From the NCBI GenBank assembly GCA_934667475.1, contig CAKUMB010000005.1, positions 69,073-133,072 on the forward strand: a DNA stretch of 64,000 nucleotides. Direction: 5' to 3'. The position numbers and the translations under genes are program-made. This DNA comes from an uncultured Muribaculaceae bacterium (GTDB lineage: Bacteria; Bacteroidota; Bacteroidia; Bacteroidales; Muribaculaceae). Position 1 is the first letter of the stretch; each line of letters begins with the position of its first letter. The notes below the pieces were generated by a model. It was given only the letters and a program-made list of their open reading frames with translations. It had not been told where the DNA came from and searched no databases. Shown here piece after piece: positions 31,838 through 40,344 of the stretch.

Positions 31838-33061
31838 ATGAACGTAAAGTTAACAGCACCCGGACGCATGGTGGGCGAAGTCGACCTGCCGGCATCGAAG
31901 AGCATCAGCAACCGCGCCCTCATCATCAGTGCGCTGTGCAGCCCCCATGGCAGCGTGAGCCGCATAGCCGAGTGCGACGACACGCACGCCGTGCAGCAGG
32001 CTCTGGCCAGTGGCGCCGACAGCATCGATGTGGGCGCAGCCGGCACTGCTATGAGGTTTCTCACTGCCTACTTTGCCGTGCAGCGGGGGCGTGCGGTCAC
32101 GCTCGACGGCACACAGCGCATGCGTCAGCGCCCCATAGGTGTGCTTGTGGGTGCGCTCATGTCGCTTGGTGCCAGCATCGAGTGGCTCGGGCGCGAGGAC
32201 TATCCGCCGCTGCGCGTCACAGGGGCGGCATTGCGCGGCCCCGAGCTGCACATCGACGGCAGTGTGAGTTCGCAATACATCAGCGCGCTGCTGATGATAG
32301 CCCCGATGCTGCCCGGTGGCCTCGACCTGCGCATCGACGGTGTCCTCACGTCGCGCCCCTATGTGGAAATGACGCTCAGCCTCATGCGCCAGTGGGGTGC
32401 CGAGGCACGCATGCAAGGCAGCCGCATAGTGGTGGGCGAGGGTGGATACAAGCCGCAGAGTGTGGCCGTGGAGGCCGACTGGAGCGCAGCCAGCTACTGG
32501 TATGCCCTGCAGTCGCTGCTGCCCGAGTCGCGCATTTCGCTCAAGGGCCTGCAGCGGCCCAGCGTGCAGGGCGACAGCCGCATTGCCGACATAGCCTGGG
32601 CGCTGGGCGTTGACTCTTGCGCATGCGGCGTGTGCACCGACTTGCACACCTCGTGCCGCCATACCAGCAGAGTCGACGAGGACCTTTCGGCCACCCCCGA
32701 CATTGCCCAGACGCTGGCCGTGTGGCTGTGTCTGCTGGGCGTGCCCTACCGCCTGACGGGGCTGCACACGCTGCGCATCAAGGAGACCGACCGCATCTCG
32801 GCCCTGCGGTGCGAGCTGCTTAAGCTCGGCTATGCCGTTGAGACCGGCGACGACTTTATGGCCTGGGACGGCCATGCCGCCGCAGTGGCAGCCGCGCCGC
32901 GCATAGCCACCTATCACGACCACCGCATGGCCATGGCGTTTGCCCCCGCAGCGGTCAAGTTTCCTGGATTGGTGATAGAGGATGCCGGTGTGGTGAGCAA
33001 GTCATATCCGCAGTTTTGGCAGCATCTGGCGCAGTGCGGATTTGCTGTGCGGCAGGAGTGA
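31838..33061 (+). CDS. aroA: 3-phosphoshikimate 1-carboxyvinyltransferase (EPSP synthase)
   Basis: 407 residues, near the usual length of about 420. It joins shikimate 3-phosphate and PEP in the chorismate pathway. Signatures: 'LPASKSISNRALIISAL' near the N-terminus, 'VGAAGTAMRFLTAYFA' for 'AGTxxRFL', 'GSVSSQYISALLM', and 'LRIKETDRISAL'; 'YHDHRMAMAF' is near the end. First gene of a plus-strand set that continues with the small membrane protein, the PorW-like gene and porX. Confidence 0.96.
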   Translation: MNVKLTAPGRMVGEVDLPASKSISNRALIISALCSPHGSVSRIAECDDTHAVQQALASGADSIDVGAAGTAMRFLTAYFAVQRGRAVTLDGTQRMRQRPIGVLVGALMSLGASIEWLGREDYPPLRVTGAALRGPELHIDGSVSSQYISALLMIAPMLPGGLDLRIDGVLTSRPYVEMTLSLMRQWGAEARMQGSRIVVGEGGYKPQSVAVEADWSAASYWYALQSLLPESRISLKGLQRPSVQGDSRIADIAWALGVDSCACGVCTDLHTSCRHTSRVDEDLSATPDIAQTLAVWLCLLGVPYRLTGLHTLRIKETDRISALRCELLKLGYAVETGDDFMAWDGHAAAVAAAPRIATYHDHRMAMAFAPAAVKFPGLVIEDAGVVSKSYPQFWQHLAQCGFAVRQE

Positions 33062-33098
33062 CAATGAAAAAGAAAGAAAAGACGATTTATATATAGCT

Positions 33099-33608
33099 AT
33101 GACAATGTTTTTGACTATTAGCATATTGGGCGGGTGGCTCGACGGCCACCGCGGCATAGCGGCCGCGCTGGTGCTGCTGGCGGCATTGCTGGCAGTGGCA
33201 GCGGTGCTTTATGTCGCCGACCGCCTTTGCCGCCGCAATGATGGCGCTGAGGCCGAACCCGAAGCGCAGCATGAGTCTGCGGCCGCCGATGCTGGCTGCA
33301 CCGACGCCTGCTGCGGCCTGAATGAGGTGTGCCCCAGCCAGATGATTCTGGATGGCGAGAGCGGACGGTGTGAAGTGGTGTATTACGACGACGAAGAACT
33401 TGACGCCTACCGTGGCCGCGACGCCGCCGACTACACGCCCGCTGAGGTCGACCAGTTCCGCGATGTGCTCTACACGCTGCTGCCTGCCGACCTCATGGGA
33501 TGGCAGCGGTCGCTCAAGCGCCGTGGCATAGTGATGCCGCAGCCCATTCACGACGAGTTCATCATGCTCTACAACGAGCGGCACTCCGCCGGCGCTTCAG
33601 CACAATAA
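33099..33608 (+). CDS. Small membrane-anchored protein with cysteine cluster
   Basis: 169 residues. One membrane helix (about residues 19-41, 'IAAALVLLAALLAVAAVLYVA'), an Ala/Glu-rich linker, a cysteine cluster 'CTDACCGLNEVCP' (about 68-80) and a C-terminal domain of about 85 residues starting 'CEVVYYDDEELDAYRGR' with several conserved-looking acidic and tryptophan positions. The cysteines could bind metal or form disulfides. I do not recognise its function with confidence; similar proteins sit beside the PorW-like gene in other Bacteroidales. The ATG at 33099 is chosen because the longer frame starts inside aroA. Confidence 0.7.
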   Translation: MTMFLTISILGGWLDGHRGIAAALVLLAALLAVAAVLYVADRLCRRNDGAEAEPEAQHESAAADAGCTDACCGLNEVCPSQMILDGESGRCEVVYYDDEELDAYRGRDAADYTPAEVDQFRDVLYTLLPADLMGWQRSLKRRGIVMPQPIHDEFIMLYNERHSAGASAQ

Positions 33609-33685
33609 ATGCCCTGCGCCGCACGTTATATATTACTGCCCGCAACGGGCAACAGGTCACACATCATTACCCCAAACTTAGCAGA

Positions 33686-36600
33686 GTGAAGAGATTACTA
33701 TACACCCGCCTACCCATAGCATTGCTCATGATTGCCGCAGTGGCAGTGATGCAGTCGTGCAGCGCCCGCAAAAACACCGCTGGCTCGCGCTTTTGGCAGG
33801 CCTTCAACACGCGCTACAACGTGTATTACAACGGCATCACGCACTACAAGGAGCAGATTCGCGAGCTTGAGGACAACTACGAGGACGACTATTCGCAGCA
33901 GCTGTTCATACACCCGGCCGAGGCCTACAGCAACCCCAAGGCGCCGCAGCCCTCGGCCAGTTTCGACCGCACCATCGAAAAAATGCAGAAGGCCATATCA
34001 CTGCACTCCATCAAAAAAAAGCCGAAGCGCAAAAGCGGCAAGGGCAACGACGAAAAATACAAGGAGTGGCTCAAACGCGACGAGTATAACCCGTTTATCC
34101 ACAACGCCTGGTTCACAATGGCCAAGGCGCAGTACATGAAGGGCGACTTCACCAGCTCGGCCGCCACATTCCACTACATAGCCCGCCACTTCACCTGGAA
34201 GCCCGACCTGGTGGCCGAGTCGGAACTGTGGGAGGCGCTGAGCTATTGCGCCATGGGCTGGACTACCGAGGCCGACAATGTGCTGGCCCACGTGCACATC
34301 GACAAAATCGAGGACAAACGCCTGCGCGCGCTCGCCAATCTGGCATTTGCCGACTATTACATAAAGTGCAAGCGCAACTCCGAGGCCATACCCTATCTGG
34401 CCGAGGCCGTGAAAGGGCAGAAGGGTGCGCAGAGCGTGCGCCTCAACTTCCTGCTTGGCCAGCTGTATGAAGACGCCGGGCAGAGCGACCTCGCCTATCA
34501 GGCCTTCCGCCGCGCCGGCAGCCACAGCGGTTCCACCTACCGCACCAAGTTTAACGCACGCATCAAGCAGAGCGCGGTGTATCAGGGCAACAACATCAAC
34601 AGCGAGATAAAGTCGCTGAAGTCGATGGCCCGCTACGACCGCAACAAGGAATACCTCGACCAGATATACTACGCCATTGGCAACATATATCTCTCGCGCC
34701 GCGACACTGCCAATGCCGTGGCCAGCTATGTGACTGCGGCCCAGAAAAGCACGCGCAACGGCATTGACAAGGCCATAAGCCAAATCACCCTGGGAGGCAT
34801 CTATTTTGCCCAGCGCAAATACGACCTTGCCCAGCCCTGCTATGCCGAGGCTATTCCGCAGCTCAGCGAGGAGTACCCCAACTATAAGGTGCTGAAGCGC
34901 CGCAGCGATGTGCTCGATGAACTGGCCGTGTATTCGCAAAACGTGACCCTGCAAGACTCGCTGCTGCGCCTGTCGAAACTCTCGGTCGACGAGCAGAAGG
35001 CGGTGATAAAGAAGATTATCGACGCCCTGAAAAAGAAGGAGAAGGAAGAGGCCGAGAACGCCAAGCGCGAGGAATATCTGGCGCAGCAGTCGGCCAACGG
35101 CAGCACGCTGAAAAACAACAGCCAGCAGCCGGCCTCATATACCATCAACACCGATAACTCGTGGTATTTCTACAACACCGCCACTAAAAACGCCGGCAAG
35201 ACGGCCTTCCAGCAGCAGTGGGGCAGCCGCAAGCTCGAAGATGACTGGCGCCGCCGCAACAAGGCCACCTTCTCGCTCAACGCCGATGACGAAGACACCG
35301 CCGCGGCCGACACCACTTCGGCTGCCGGCTCCGACTCGTCGAAGGTCGACAAAAAGGCCCTGAAGCGCGCCGAAGACCCACACTACGAGGAATACTATCT
35401 GAAGCAGATACCCAAGACCGCCGAAGAGGTGCAGACTGCCCACGACATAATTCAGGAGGGCCTCTACAACATGGGCGTGATTCTGAAGGACAAACTTGAG
35501 GACTACGAGGCTGCGGCCTATGAGTTCAACGAGCTGCTGCGCCGCTACCCCGACAATGTGTACCGCCTCGACACCTACTACAACATGTATCTCATGTATA
35601 TGCGCAACGGCGATGTGGCCAAGGCCGAGCAGTGCCGCCAGCGCATAGTCACCGACTTTGCCGACTCCAAGTATGGCCTGGCAATGAAGGACCCCAACTA
35701 CCTCGACAACTTGAAGAGCATGAACCGCGAGCAGGAGCGCATGTACGAGCAGGCCTATGCCGACTATCTGGCCAACAACAACCAGGGCGTGCACAGCGCC
35801 TATGCCGAGATGATGCGCAAATATCCGCTGTCGAAAATCATGCCCAAGTTCATGTTTATCGACGCCCTAAGCTATGTGACGCAAAAGGACTACGACAAGT
35901 TCAAGTCAACCCTTAAAGAGATGCTTGAACGCTATCCCGAAACCGACATCACGCCCACTGCATCGTCGATGATGAAGCAGATTAACCGCGGCCGCAAGCT
36001 CAACGGCGGCTCCACCAATGCCCGCGGCATGCTGTGGGCTGTGCGCCTGAGCAACGACACCACGGCCACGGCCGCCGACAAGAAGTTTACGCCGTTTAAG
36101 GACGACAAGACCAAACCCCACCTGTTTGTGTATGCGTTCTCTACCGACTCGGTGTCGGCCAACCAGCTGCTCTATGAGGTGGCCAAGCACAATTTCACCT
36201 CGTTTGTGGTCAAGGACTTCGAACTCGAGCAGATGACGTTTGGTGAAATCGGCCTGCTCGTGGTCAAAGGTTTTGCCAACTATGCCGAGGCTGCCCACTA
36301 CCGCACCGTGATGGACGCCGACACGGCCAAGGAGATACCGCCACAGGCCCATCAGGTGATAATAAGTCAGGAAAACTTCGACCTGCTCATCAACGAGGGC
36401 CGCTCGTTTGCCGACTACTTCCAGTATCTTGAGGAGCAGAACACCCGCAAGGTTGAGCGCCAGATTCCAGCTTATGCCACCGACGATGCCGGCCGCGATG
36501 CCAAGGCGCAGCAGCCCAAGCGCACCAAGAGTGTGCGCAGCGGCAAAGTGGCAACTCCCGCCGCTGCAAAGCCCGGGCCCGTGAAGCCGGCCGCCAATCA

Positions 36601-37381
36601 GCAGCCTGCCGCACCCAAGCCCGACACTGTGAAAGCTGCGCCGGCAGCCCCAGTGACCGACACTGTGCAGCCCGCTCCCGCCGCACCCAAGCCCGACACT
36701 GTGAAAGCCGCTCCGGCAGCCCCAGTGACCGCACCTGCCGACACGGCCAAGAAGGCCGACGTGAAGATGCCTGTGCGCACCGAAAAGGCTGAAAAGGCTG
36801 CTGCCGACAAGCCGGTAAAGACCGACAACGTGAAGCACCTCAAAAAGCAAAAAGACGAGGCGCAAAAGGAACTCGAACGCCAGCAAAAGCAGCGCGAAAA
36901 GGAGGAGAAAGAGCGCGTTAAGCAGCAAAAGGAGGCCGAGAAGGCCCGCCTTAAGCAGCAGCAAGAAGCCGAAAAGGAGGCCAAGCGGCTGCAGCAACAG
37001 CAGCAAAAGGCCCACGACGACTCGGTGAAGCTGGCCAAAAAGCAGCAGGCCGAGGCCCTGAAGGCCGAGCAGAAGCAAAAGGCCGACGAACTGAAACAGC
37101 AGCAGCGCGCCAAGGACGAGGCTAAGAAGCAGCAGGAGGCCGACCGAAAGCTCAAGCAGCAGCAACTTGAACAGGAGCGCAAGCAGCGCATTGAGGCCCG
37201 CAAGCAGCGTGCCAAAGAGCGCGAGCAGCTCAAAAAGGAGCAGCAGAAGCGCAAGGCTCAAGAGGCCAAAGAGCGCCAGGAAGCCTACAAGCAGAAGCAA
37301 AAGGAGCGCAAGCGGCAGGCCAAGCAGCGCGCCGAGGAGCGCAAGCAGCAACAGCGGTCGGCGCGCCAGCGCGGCAAGTGA
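33686..37381 (+). CDS. PorW/SprE-like TPR lipoprotein with very long charged tail
   Basis: 1231 residues from a GTG start at 33686, which gives a good lipoprotein signal (MKRLLYTRLPIALLMIAAVAVMQSC, Cys25). The next residues, 'KNTAGSRFWQAFNTRYNVYYNG', match the start of PorW/SprE, a type IX secretion-associated lipoprotein; TPR-like helices follow to about residue 925. The last 300 residues differ from the family norm: a Pro/Ala segment with two 24-residue repeats (about 975-1016), then a K/E/Q coiled coil to the end. In the family PorW supports the secretion machine from the periplasm. It precedes porX by 39 bases. An ATG at 33727 is a possible later start but loses the signal peptide. Confidence 0.82.
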   Translation: MKRLLYTRLPIALLMIAAVAVMQSCSARKNTAGSRFWQAFNTRYNVYYNGITHYKEQIRELEDNYEDDYSQQLFIHPAEAYSNPKAPQPSASFDRTIEKMQKAISLHSIKKKPKRKSGKGNDEKYKEWLKRDEYNPFIHNAWFTMAKAQYMKGDFTSSAATFHYIARHFTWKPDLVAESELWEALSYCAMGWTTEADNVLAHVHIDKIEDKRLRALANLAFADYYIKCKRNSEAIPYLAEAVKGQKGAQSVRLNFLLGQLYEDAGQSDLAYQAFRRAGSHSGSTYRTKFNARIKQSAVYQGNNINSEIKSLKSMARYDRNKEYLDQIYYAIGNIYLSRRDTANAVASYVTAAQKSTRNGIDKAISQITLGGIYFAQRKYDLAQPCYAEAIPQLSEEYPNYKVLKRRSDVLDELAVYSQNVTLQDSLLRLSKLSVDEQKAVIKKIIDALKKKEKEEAENAKREEYLAQQSANGSTLKNNSQQPASYTINTDNSWYFYNTATKNAGKTAFQQQWGSRKLEDDWRRRNKATFSLNADDEDTAAADTTSAAGSDSSKVDKKALKRAEDPHYEEYYLKQIPKTAEEVQTAHDIIQEGLYNMGVILKDKLEDYEAAAYEFNELLRRYPDNVYRLDTYYNMYLMYMRNGDVAKAEQCRQRIVTDFADSKYGLAMKDPNYLDNLKSMNREQERMYEQAYADYLANNNQGVHSAYAEMMRKYPLSKIMPKFMFIDALSYVTQKDYDKFKSTLKEMLERYPETDITPTASSMMKQINRGRKLNGGSTNARGMLWAVRLSNDTTATAADKKFTPFKDDKTKPHLFVYAFSTDSVSANQLLYEVAKHNFTSFVVKDFELEQMTFGEIGLLVVKGFANYAEAAHYRTVMDADTAKEIPPQAHQVIISQENFDLLINEGRSFADYFQYLEEQNTRKVERQIPAYATDDAGRDAKAQQPKRTKSVRSGKVATPAAAKPGPVKPAANQQPAAPKPDTVKAAPAAPVTDTVQPAPAAPKPDTVKAAPAAPVTAPADTAKKADVKMPVRTEKAEKAAADKPVKTDNVKHLKKQKDEAQKELERQQKQREKEEKERVKQQKEAEKARLKQQQEAEKEAKRLQQQQQKAHDDSVKLAKKQQAEALKAEQKQKADELKQQQRAKDEAKKQQEADRKLKQQQLEQERKQRIEARKQRAKEREQLKKEQQKRKAQEAKERQEAYKQKQKERKRQAKQRAEERKQQQRSARQRGK
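36608..36730 (+). repeat. Two 51-base direct repeats, 72-base period, inside the PorW-like gene
   Basis: Bases 36608-36658 and 36680-36730 are nearly identical and encode 'APKPDTVKAAPAAPVT' twice. Differences are mostly in third codon positions, so the repeat is kept at protein level. Confidence 0.8.
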
Positions 37382-37420
37382 TGTGATTATTGAAATAAGA
37401 AAGAAAGGAGACAACGCTAT

Positions 37421-38968
37421 ATGAGCAAGGAAACCATACTTTGGGCCGACGATGAGATCGATCTGCTTAAGCCCCACATACTGTTCTTGAAGAGCAAGGG
37501 CTACGACGTGGCCACAGTGACCAATGGCCGCGATGCGCTCGACATGCTCCAGAGCCAGAACTTCAGCCTTATAATCCTTGACGAGAACATGCCCGGCATC
37601 AGCGGCCTTGAAGCCCTGCAGCAAATCAAGATTTCGCAGCCCAACGTGCCGGTGATTATGATCACCAAGAGCGAGGAGGAAAACATAATGAACCAGGCCA
37701 TAGGCAGCGAAATTGCCGACTATCTGATAAAGCCCGTCAACCCTATGCAGATATTGCTGTCAATAAAGAAAAACCTGCACAGCGACACCCTGGTGGCGCA
37801 GCAGGCAGCCGGCGGCTATCAGCAGCAGTTTATGGACATAAGCCAGCGCATTAACTCGGCTTCGACAATCGACGACTGGTATGACATCTACACCACGCTT
37901 GTGCGGTGGGAAATCACGCTGTCGAAAACCGGCACCAACATGGACGAGATGCTGCGCATGCAAAAGAATGAGGCCAACAGCGCCTTCGGCAAGTTTGTGA
38001 AGCGCCACTACGAGGACTGGATAACGGGCGCGTCGGCACGTCCGCTCATGAGTCACGAGATATTCAAGACGCAGATATTCCCGCGTCTCGACAATGGCGA
38101 GAAGGTGTGCTTTGTGGTGATCGACAATTTTCGCCTCGACCAGTGGCGCACCATAAGCGCACTGCTGGGCGAATACTTCAACGTGGCGAGCGAGCAGCTC
38201 TACACCACCATTCTGCCCACCGCCACGCAGTATGCCCGCAACGCCATTTTCTCGGGCCTGATGCCCATCGACATCGAGCGCATGTTTCCCGACTTGTGGG
38301 TCGACGAGGACGAGGATGAGGGCAAAAACCTCAACGAGGCACCGCTTATCCAGACCATTATGGACCGCTACCGCAAGCACTACCGCTTTTCATACAACAA
38401 GCTCAACGACTCGGCGGCGGGCGAAAAACTGATACAGAACTTCTCGGTGCTCGACAACTACGACCTGAATGTGCTGGTGTTTAACTTCGTTGACATCCTG
38501 TCGCACGCGCGCACCGAGTCGAAGATGATACGCGAGCTGGCCTACACCGACAGTGCCTACCGCTCGCTCACCGAGTCGTGGTTTAAAAACTCGTATGCGT
38601 TCGAGATATTCAAGCAAATAGCCCAGCGCGGCTGGAAGGTGGTGCTCACCACCGACCACGGCACCATTAAGGTGGACAACCCCATAAAGGTGATTGGCGA
38701 CAAAAACACCAACACCAACCTGCGCTACAAGGTGGGTAAAAACCTGAACTACAACCCCAAACAGGTGTATGAAATTAAGCAGCCCAAGCGCTATGGCCTG
38801 CCGGCCCCCAACGTGTCGTCGACCTACATATTCACCACAGGGCGTGACTTTTTTGCTTACCCCAACAACTACAACTACTACGTGCAGTATTACCACGACA
38901 CCTTCCAGCACGGTGGCATCTCGATGGAGGAAATGCTTGTCCCTCTCGTTACCCTCGTAGGCAAGTGA
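37421..38968 (+). CDS. porX: PorX: response regulator fused to a PglZ alkaline-phosphatase-like domain
   Basis: 515 residues, the length of known PorX (about 518). REC domain 1-120: acidic pocket 'WADDE', phospho-acceptor Asp54 in 'LIILDENMPG', 'MITKS' and 'YLIKPVNP'. A helical linker leads to the PglZ domain (about 205-515) with metal ligand candidate Asp235 in 'VVIDNFRLDQW', a threonine nucleophile region 'PTATQYARNAIF' (Thr267/269) and 'TTDHGT'. In Porphyromonas PorX works with PorY and a sigma factor to control the type IX secretion genes, and its PglZ part acts as a phosphodiesterase on oligonucleotides. Here it directly follows the PorW-like gene. All key residues are present, so it looks active. 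Confidence 0.93.
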   Translation: MSKETILWADDEIDLLKPHILFLKSKGYDVATVTNGRDALDMLQSQNFSLIILDENMPGISGLEALQQIKISQPNVPVIMITKSEEENIMNQAIGSEIADYLIKPVNPMQILLSIKKNLHSDTLVAQQAAGGYQQQFMDISQRINSASTIDDWYDIYTTLVRWEITLSKTGTNMDEMLRMQKNEANSAFGKFVKRHYEDWITGASARPLMSHEIFKTQIFPRLDNGEKVCFVVIDNFRLDQWRTISALLGEYFNVASEQLYTTILPTATQYARNAIFSGLMPIDIERMFPDLWVDEDEDEGKNLNEAPLIQTIMDRYRKHYRFSYNKLNDSAAGEKLIQNFSVLDNYDLNVLVFNFVDILSHARTESKMIRELAYTDSAYRSLTESWFKNSYAFEIFKQIAQRGWKVVLTTDHGTIKVDNPIKVIGDKNTNTNLRYKVGKNLNYNPKQVYEIKQPKRYGLPAPNVSSTYIFTTGRDFFAYPNNYNYYVQYYHDTFQHGGISMEEMLVPLVTLVGK

Positions 38969-39023
38969 ATTGCATAGTCCACTGAATGCAGCCACTTTGC
39001 AGCAGCGTGGCGGTGAAATAAAA

Positions 39024-39077
39024 GCGGCTTTCCTGACCTGTTTGCCATTCTTTGTGGGTGAGGGTCTGGAAAGCCGC
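39024..39077 (-). terminator. Terminator of tdh
   Basis: GCGGCTTTCC (39024-39033) pairs with GGAAAGCCGC (39068-39077), extended by GACC/GGTC. The minus strand continues with CTTTTATTTC. The loop is long (about 24 bases). The remaining 38969-39196 holds no supported gene. Confidence 0.6.
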
Positions 39078-39196
39078 AACAGCAAAAGTATTATGGAAAA
39101 ATTAAACGGTCGGAGTGCTGTGGGCTCAACGCATTGCCATGTGCGCTATGCGTAGGGTGGAGTGGGTGTTGATGCAATATGGGGGGTGTCTGCCGG

Positions 39197-40153
39197 TCAC
39201 TTTTTCAGTTTCAGAGCCAGCTTTTGCAGCATGTCGGCGGTCATCGCATCGAGGTCGTACTCGGGTTTCCAACCCCATTCCATGCGTGCGCACGTGTCGT
39301 CGAGCTTGTTGGGCCACGAGTCGGCAATGGCCTGGCGCAGCGAGTCTACCTCGTAGTGCATTTTGAAGTCGGGCATTTGCCGCTTGATGCTGCTGTAGAT
39401 TATTTCGGGGTCGAAGCTCATCGACGCAATGTTGAACGAGTTGCGGTGCACCAGCTTGCTGGGGTCGGCCTCCATTATCTCTATGGCGGCGCGCAGTGCG
39501 TCGGGCATATACATCATGTCCATGAATGTGCCTTTTGCAATGGGGCAGGTGAATTCCTCGCCGCGCACGGCCGAGTAGTAGATGTCGACGGCATAGTCGG
39601 TGGTGCCGCCGCCGGGAGGCGTGACGTATGAAATCAGGCCCGGAAAGCGCACCGAGCGCGTGTCGACGCCAAATTTGGTGTAATAGTAGTTGCTCAGCAA
39701 CTCGCCGCTCACCTTGGTTATGCCATACATGGTGCGTGGCTGCTGCACGGTGTCTTGCGGGGTGCCGTCTTTGGGCGCGTTGGGGCCGAACGAGCCTATA
39801 GAGCTGGGGGTGAACACGGCGCACTTCTGTTCGCGTGCCACTTCAAGCACGTTCATCAGTCCGCCCACGCCTATCTTCCAAGCCAGCAGCGGCTTGGTTT
39901 CGGCCACGGCCGAGAGCAGTGCGGCCAGGTTGTATATGGTGTCGATGTGGTAGCGGCGCACGGCGTTGGCTATCTGGGCGGCGTCGGTGATGTCGACCAC
40001 CGCGCTCGGCCCCGTTTCGGCCAACTCGCCTCTGGGCTCGGCCCCGGGAATGTAGCCTGCCACTATGGTGCCTTGAGGGTACTCTTTTCTCAACTTCATT
40101 GTCAGCTCGGAGCCGATTTGGCCCGTGGAGCCGATTATAAGCACGTTCTTCAT
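39197..40153 (-). CDS. tdh: L-threonine 3-dehydrogenase (short-chain, epimerase-like type)
   Basis: 318 residues. Extended SDR fold: NAD motif 'VLIIGSTGQIGSEL', 'YNLAALLSAVAE', catalytic Ser in 'FTPSSIGSFGP' and Tyr-xxx-Lys in 'MYGITKVSGE', substrate part 'RFPGLISYVTPPGGGTTDYAVD'. This matches the UDP-galactose-epimerase-like threonine dehydrogenases rather than the zinc MDR type. It oxidises threonine to 2-amino-3-ketobutyrate, which the divergent neighbour kbl splits. The ATG at 40151-40153 is used; a TTG one codon earlier is possible. Confidence 0.92.
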   Translation of the reverse strand: MKNVLIIGSTGQIGSELTMKLRKEYPQGTIVAGYIPGAEPRGELAETGPSAVVDITDAAQIANAVRRYHIDTIYNLAALLSAVAETKPLLAWKIGVGGLMNVLEVAREQKCAVFTPSSIGSFGPNAPKDGTPQDTVQQPRTMYGITKVSGELLSNYYYTKFGVDTRSVRFPGLISYVTPPGGGTTDYAVDIYYSAVRGEEFTCPIAKGTFMDMMYMPDALRAAIEIMEADPSKLVHRNSFNIASMSFDPEIIYSSIKRQMPDFKMHYEVDSLRQAIADSWPNKLDDTCARMEWGWKPEYDLDAMTADMLQKLALKLKK

Positions 40154-40228
40154 CAATTTTGTTGTTTTAAGATAGTCGTCTATGTTACACAGAGGTTTTT
40201 CTCGTGAATAGGGGATTCAACCCTGTTA

Positions 40229-40236
40229 CAAAGATA
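40229..40236 (-). promoter_or_regulatory. tdh promoter, -7 element
   Basis: TATCTTTG on the minus strand, 76 bases before the tdh start. Confidence 0.55.
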
Positions 40237-40301
40237 TAAACAACGCACAAAGTCGGCAAAAAAAATGTAGCGTTTTTTTCGCTAATGCCGATATTTTTTC
40301 A

Positions 40302-40309
40302 GACCTTTG
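40302..40309 (+). promoter_or_regulatory. kbl promoter, weak -7 element
   Basis: GACCTTTG keeps only the TTTG half of the consensus; 36 bases before the kbl start. Confidence 0.35.
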
Positions 40310-40344
40310 CAAGGTAACCCCTAACATATAACCGCACAATATCT

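Noticed and set aside
39093..39155. 20-codon ORF between porX and tdh
   Set aside because: No promoter, ribosome site or sequence feature supports it.
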